Assembly (NCBI RefSeq): GCF_006539185.1
Contig: NZ_BJMN01000014.1
Location: 1-64,000 of the forward strand
Direction: 5' to 3'
DNA: 64,000 bases
DNA from: Streptomyces gardneri
GTDB taxonomy: Bacteria > Actinomycetota > Actinomycetes > Streptomycetales > Streptomycetaceae
The notes under the pieces are model-generated. The model saw only the letters and a program-made list of their open reading frames with translations, made no database searches and had not been told where the DNA came from. The position numbers and the translations under genes are program-made. Below, one piece after another: positions 60,304 to 64,000 of this stretch (positions are counted from its first letter, which is position 1; each line of letters opens with the position of its first letter).

Positions 60304-61026
60304 ATGGGTCTCTACATCGAGACACGAGTGCGCGCGGACCTGGAGACGCTCTGGGAACGCACGCAGGAACCCGACCGGCACCAGCGGTGGGACCTGCGGT
60401 TCACGGAGATCGACTACCTTCCGCGCGCCGAGGGCGAACCCCAGCACTTCCGGTACGCGACGCGCGTCCTGCCCTTCCTGGTCGTCGCCGGCACCGGTGT
60501 CTCCGCGGGGGAGCGCCACCGGGCCGGCGGCGACCGGGTCTCCGCCCTCCGCTTCGCCTCGCCCCACCCGCTGTCGCTCCTCGCCGAGGGCAGCGGCTAC
60601 TGGAGGTACGTGCCCACCGGCGACGGCGTCCGTTTCCTCACGGGGTACGACTACCGGCCGCGCTGGGGCCTCCTCGGCCGCGCCGCCGACCGGCTCGCCT
60701 TCCGGCCCCTGATGGGCTGGGCCACGGCCTGGTCGTTCGACCGGCTGCGGCTCTGGTGCGAAGAGGGCATCACCCCGGAGCGCTCGCGGAACCGCTGGCT
60801 CCTCGAACTCCTCGTCCGGGTGCTGCTCGTGGCCGTGCCGATCACCCTGACCCGGCTGCCGCTCGACCTTGTGTCGTCCTACTCCGTCCCGCTCACCGTC
60901 CTCGGGCTCGCCGTCGCCGTCCTCGCGCCGCCCTCGTCCCGCACCCCCGCGGCCCGCCGCTGTCTGCGCACCGCGCCCGCCCGCAGCCGGGACCCCCGGC
61001 TCCTCGCCACCCTGGAACGGCCGTGA
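60304..61026 (+). CDS. SRPBCC-type protein with C-terminal membrane segments
   Basis: 240 residues. The N-terminal START/polyketide-cyclase-like fold (IETRVRADLETLWERTQEPD, HQRWDLRFTEIDYL, FLTGYDYRPRWGLLGR) spans about 150 residues. Hydrophobic stretches LLVRVLLVAVPITL and VPLTVLGLAVAVLAPP follow. Such folds bind hydrophobic ligands; the ligand is unknown. ATG 60304 follows GGGAGA. It heads a three-gene operon with overlapping starts (GTGA, ATGA) behind two TetR operators. Confidence 0.85.
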   Translation: MGLYIETRVRADLETLWERTQEPDRHQRWDLRFTEIDYLPRAEGEPQHFRYATRVLPFLVVAGTGVSAGERHRAGGDRVSALRFASPHPLSLLAEGSGYWRYVPTGDGVRFLTGYDYRPRWGLLGRAADRLAFRPLMGWATAWSFDRLRLWCEEGITPERSRNRWLLELLVRVLLVAVPITLTRLPLDLVSSYSVPLTVLGLAVAVLAPPSSRTPAARRCLRTAPARSRDPRLLATLERP

Positions 61027-61730
61027 CCACGACCCTGACCGCCACCGCGCCCTCGATCTTCCGCACCGCCATGGGGGACGCCGACTTCGAGCGGCTGCAC
61101 CCGGAGCTCCGGCGCCGCTTCTCGGTCGGGCTCGCGAGCGGGGAGCTGTGCGTCGGACGGGGCGTCATGGACCGCGTATGGCACGGCCGGGCCTTCGTGA
61201 AGCCGTTCCTCGCGGTCGGCGGGCTGCGGAACATCCTGCTGCCCCGCACCGGCCGGGACGTCCCCTTCGTCATCGAGAACGTGCCGTACGCCGACTCGTA
61301 CGGCCGGGAGACCGTCACCTTCGTCCGGACCTTCGACCTGCCCGGCGGCCCCCGGCGCTTCGACGCCACCATGGTCCACAGCCCCGAGCGCGACTGCGTC
61401 CTCGACTACCTCGGCACCCATCAGCACCTCGCCAGCGACCTCCACCTCTCCGCCGAACCGGACGGCTCGCTCCTCATCACCTCCGGGGAACACCGCTTCC
61501 GCGAAGGCCCGTTGGACGTGCGCGTCCCCGAGCTGATCGGCGGCCGGGCCGAGGTCCGCGAGTCCTTCGACGAGCGCACCGGCCGCTTCCGTATCAACGT
61601 CCGGGTGGTGAACCGCCACTTCGGACCGCTCTTCGGCTACGAGGGCTCCTTCACCGCCGAGTACGCCGACGTACGCTCCCGGGGGGTGCGCGCGGGGCTG
61701 CGCCCGGTGCGCGAGGAGGTACGGGCATGA
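61023..61730 (+). CDS. DUF4166 domain-containing protein
   Basis: 235 residues: SIFRTAMGDADFERLHPELR, RRFSVGLASGELCVGRGVMD, GRDVPFVIENVPYADSYGRE, HQHLASDLHLSAEPDGSLLI. Function is unknown; relatives are often joined or next to saccharopine-dehydrogenase-like or DoxX proteins. GTG overlaps the upstream stop (GTGA), and its own stop overlaps the TetR ATG. Confidence 0.87.
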   Translation: MTTTLTATAPSIFRTAMGDADFERLHPELRRRFSVGLASGELCVGRGVMDRVWHGRAFVKPFLAVGGLRNILLPRTGRDVPFVIENVPYADSYGRETVTFVRTFDLPGGPRRFDATMVHSPERDCVLDYLGTHQHLASDLHLSAEPDGSLLITSGEHRFREGPLDVRVPELIGGRAEVRESFDERTGRFRINVRVVNRHFGPLFGYEGSFTAEYADVRSRGVRAGLRPVREEVRA

Positions 61731-62407
61731 GCGGGAAGACCGCCGGGAGTGTGAAGGCGCAGGACGTCCGGAGTCAGGAGACCCGCGAGAAGCTGCTGGA
61801 AGGCGCCCTGCGCACGCTCGTCGAGCAGGGCATCACCAAGGCGTCCGCGCGTGCCATCGCGACCACCGCCGGGGTCAACCAGGCCCTGGTCTTCTACCAC
61901 TTCGGCTCCGTCGACGAGCTGCTCGCCGCCGCCTGCCGGCACGGCGCCGAGCGGCGGGTCGCCCGCCACCGCGAGCGGCTCCGCTCCGTCGGCAGCCTCA
62001 CCGAACTGCTCGCCTTCGGGCGCGAGATGCACGAGGAGGAGCGGGAGGCCGGGCACGTCGCCCTCCTGGGGCAGCTGCTGGCCGGCGCGCAGGCGCATCC
62101 CCTGCTCGCCCCGGCCACCGCCGCCGGGCTCGACCTGTGGATCACCGAGATCGAGGAGGTGCTCGTCCGCGTCCTCGCGGAGACGCCGCTCGCCGAGTTC
62201 ACCGACCCCGCCGGGCTCGCCCGCGCGGTCGCCGCGTCCTTCGTCGGCCTCGGGCTCTACGAGGGCGTCGACCCCGCCGGCGCGGAGTCGGCCTTCGCCG
62301 CGCTGGAGCAGCTCGGCGCCCTGATGGCGGCCGTCGAGGAGCTGAATCCGGTCGCCCGGAGGGCCGTCACGTACACGCTCCGTCGACAGGGTGGTCGCGG
62401 CCGGTAA
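61727..62407 (+). CDS. TetR-family transcriptional regulator
   Basis: 226 residues: HTH at about 18-65 (TREKLLEGALRTLVEQGITK, ASARAIATTAGVNQALVFYHF) and a helical ligand domain. It is the last gene of the SRPBCC-DUF4166 operon (ATGA overlap, GAGGAGG ribosome binding site), so it probably autoregulates through the two palindromes at 60217-60278. The inducer is unknown; a lipid or polyketide bound by the SRPBCC partner is a guess. Confidence 0.93.
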   Translation: MSGKTAGSVKAQDVRSQETREKLLEGALRTLVEQGITKASARAIATTAGVNQALVFYHFGSVDELLAAACRHGAERRVARHRERLRSVGSLTELLAFGREMHEEEREAGHVALLGQLLAGAQAHPLLAPATAAGLDLWITEIEEVLVRVLAETPLAEFTDPAGLARAVAASFVGLGLYEGVDPAGAESAFAALEQLGALMAAVEELNPVARRAVTYTLRRQGGRGR

Positions 62408-62444
62408 AAACCCTCACTCGGACGACTCCAGTCGACACGCCGAG

Positions 62445-62470
62445 CGATATCCCCTTTTGATGGGGTATCG
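62445..62470. promoter_or_regulatory. Inverted repeat upstream of the glycosyltransferase gene
   Basis: CGATATCCCC / GGGGTATCG with one unpaired T and a TTTTGAT loop, 28 bp before GTG 62498. It may be the TetR operon terminator or a glycosyltransferase operator. Confidence 0.5.
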
Positions 62471-62497
62471 ACCTGTTCGACGACAGCTGGAGGCACC

Positions 62498-64000
62498 GTG
62501 CGGCCGGGAGCCTACGACTACGACACCTACAGCCGACTCGCCGGTCCCCTCACGGAGCCGGACCCGGCGGCCTACACGGTGCAGTACCGAAGTCTGCTCT
62601 CCCAGGAGCCGCACCGAATACGAGCCGTCCTGCTCATGTGCCTCGCGCCGCTCCTGTCGGCGCTGCTCCTCGCCTATCTCGTCTGGCCGAGCCACTGGAC
62701 CGTCCGCGAGGGCGGCGACCGCTGGCTCGTCCACCTCGACACCGTGATGCTCGTGTCGATCGGCCTCATCTGCTTCTTCATGCTGGTGAACGTCACGTCG
62801 ATCGCCCACGCCACGATGGTCGCCCGCGACCCGATACCCGTCCACGCCGAGCCCGGCACCCGCGTCGCCTTCCTCACCACGTACGTCCCGGGCAAGGAAC
62901 CGCTCTCCATGGTCCGCCGCACCCTCGAAGGCGCCGTCCTGCTGCGGCACGACGGACCGCTGGACGTCTGGCTCCTCGACGAGGGCGACTCCGATGAGGC
63001 CAAGGCGCTCTGCGCCGAGCTCGGAGTGCGCCACTTCACGCGCGCCGGCGTCCCCGAGTGGAACCGCAGGAAGGGCGTACACAAGGCGAGGACCAAGCAC
63101 GGCAACTACAACGCCTGGCTCGCCATGCACGGCGACGACTACGACTTCTTCGCCGCCGTCGACACCGACCACGTCCCGCTCCCCAACTTCCTGGAGCGGA
63201 TGCTCGGCTACCTCCGCGACCCCGACATCGCCTTCGTCGTCGGACCTCAGGTGTACGGCAACTACACCAACATCGTCACCAAGGCCGCCGAGTCGCAGCA
63301 GTTCCTCTTCCACGCCCTCATCCAGCGGGCCGGGAACCGCTACCGCGCGCCCATGTTCGTCGGCACGAACAACGTCGTCCGGATCGCCGCCCTCCAGCAG
63401 ATCGGCGGCCTGTGCGACTCCATCACCGAGGACATGGCCACCGGCTTCGAACTGCACCGCAGGAAGAACCCGCGCACCGGCCGCTTCTGGCGCTCCGTCT
63501 ACACCCCCGACGTGCTCGCGGTCGGCGAGGGCCCGGCCTCCTGGAGCGACTTCTTCACCCAGCAGCTGCGCTGGTCCCGGGGCACGTACGAGACGATCAT
63601 CAAGCAGTTCTGGAAGGCACCTTTCCGCACCCCGCCGGGCCGCTTCCTCAACTACACCCTGATGCTCGTCTACTACCCGATGACGGCCGTCAACTGGTTC
63701 GTCGGCATCCTCAGCTGCGTCCTCTACCTCTGGCTCGGCGCCTCCGGCACGCAGGTCTCCACCTCGGTGTGGCTGATGATCTACAGCGACGCCGTCGCCC
63801 TCCAGATCGGGCTCTACCTCTGGAACCGGCGGCACAACGTCTCGCCCCACGAACCCGAGGGCTCCGGCGGCCTCGCCGGCATGGCGATGTCCGCGCTCTC
63901 CGCGCCCATCTACCTCAAGTCCCTCGGCTCCGCGGTGCTCCGCACCCGCGGCCGCTTCGTCGTCACCCCCAAGGGCGGCGAGGCCAGCCCCGACCGCGTC
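62498..64000 (+). CDS. Cellulose-synthase-like family 2 glycosyltransferase (truncated by window end)
   Basis: At least 500 residues, open at the right edge. Two N-terminal membrane helices (RAVLLMCLAPLLSALLLAYL; MLVSIGLICFFMLVNV) precede a GT2 domain with VWLLDEGDSDE, the metal motif AAVDTDHVPLPNF, the catalytic-base motif ITEDMATGFE and QQLRWSRGTYE (Q-x-x-RW). More membrane helices follow (LMLVYYPMTAVNWFVGILSC). It is a processive polysaccharide synthase of unknown sugar. GTG 62498 follows GGAGG with 4 nt spacing. The promoter and stop were not resolved. Confidence 0.9.
   Translation, partial: MRPGAYDYDTYSRLAGPLTEPDPAAYTVQYRSLLSQEPHRIRAVLLMCLAPLLSALLLAYLVWPSHWTVREGGDRWLVHLDTVMLVSIGLICFFMLVNVTSIAHATMVARDPIPVHAEPGTRVAFLTTYVPGKEPLSMVRRTLEGAVLLRHDGPLDVWLLDEGDSDEAKALCAELGVRHFTRAGVPEWNRRKGVHKARTKHGNYNAWLAMHGDDYDFFAAVDTDHVPLPNFLERMLGYLRDPDIAFVVGPQVYGNYTNIVTKAAESQQFLFHALIQRAGNRYRAPMFVGTNNVVRIAALQQIGGLCDSITEDMATGFELHRRKNPRTGRFWRSVYTPDVLAVGEGPASWSDFFTQQLRWSRGTYETIIKQFWKAPFRTPPGRFLNYTLMLVYYPMTAVNWFVGILSCVLYLWLGASGTQVSTSVWLMIYSDAVALQIGLYLWNRRHNVSPHEPEGSGGLAGMAMSALSAPIYLKSLGSAVLRTRGRFVVTPKGGEASPDRV

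Overview
The window is a high-GC stretch of actinobacterial chromosome that reads throughout as Streptomyces core genome. The markers are the scy/filP polarisome pair, nucS, an R/G/Q-rich Rho, chiC-chiR-chiS, frequent GTG/TTG starts and many leaderless-type promoters. As far as I recall, gene order follows the S. coelicolor interval from lysA to meaB. There is no phage, IS element, CRISPR array or biosynthetic cluster. The only degraded patch lies between 1.95 and 2.5 kb.

Layout: 0.3-1.9 kb, a secreted thermolysin-type protease; 1.9-3.2 kb, a gene-remnant region, a small orphan protein and tRNA-Arg(CCG); 3.3-10.1 kb, a response regulator followed by aspartate-family amino-acid genes (nrtL, lysA, hom, thrC, thrB); 10.2-20.5 kb, rho, an LCP cell-wall ligase, rpmE-prfA-prmC, a t6A synthase, a phosphatase-like protein lacking its catalytic cysteine, glyA and a WecA-type transferase; 20.7-28.6 kb, the ATP synthase operon atpIBEFHAGDC; 29.2-33.2 kb, chiC with its two-component system; 33.2-38.1 kb, cobalamin adenosyltransferase, an ABC exporter with a divergent TetR, 3-hydroxybutyryl-CoA dehydrogenase and a STAS protein; 38.3-44.1 kb, a large membrane-anchored ATPase-like protein with a degenerate P-loop, nucS, an SCO5389-type protein, a luciferase-like oxidoreductase and a small Cys/His protein; 44.1-48.0 kb, two duplicated ABC-2 cassettes; 48.1-53.7 kb, filP and scy; 53.9-56.7 kb, methylmalonyl-CoA epimerase, thiolase and meaB; 56.7-60.1 kb, a MarR regulator, three tandem AIM24 paralogues, DUF3817 and a thiamine-binding-like protein; 60.2-62.4 kb, a SRPBCC/DUF4166/TetR operon with two perfect operators; 62.5 kb to the end, a truncated cellulose-synthase-like glycosyltransferase.

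How the genes work together: lysA/hom/thrC/thrB make lysine, homoserine and threonine. rpmE/prfA/prmC and the t6A synthase serve translation. The atp genes encode the whole F1Fo complex. chiS-chiR probably drive chiC through two 12-bp direct repeats overlapping its promoter. mce, meaB and the adenosyltransferase fit B12-dependent methylmalonyl-CoA metabolism. The main unexplained items are the Cys-to-Ser phosphatase homologue, the 899-residue ATPase-like protein with a GRT P-loop and Ser/Thr/Pro tail, the AIM24 triplet, the dual-operator TetR operon, two micro-ORFs that exactly fill operon gaps, and structured leaders before thrB, rho, atpA and atpC.
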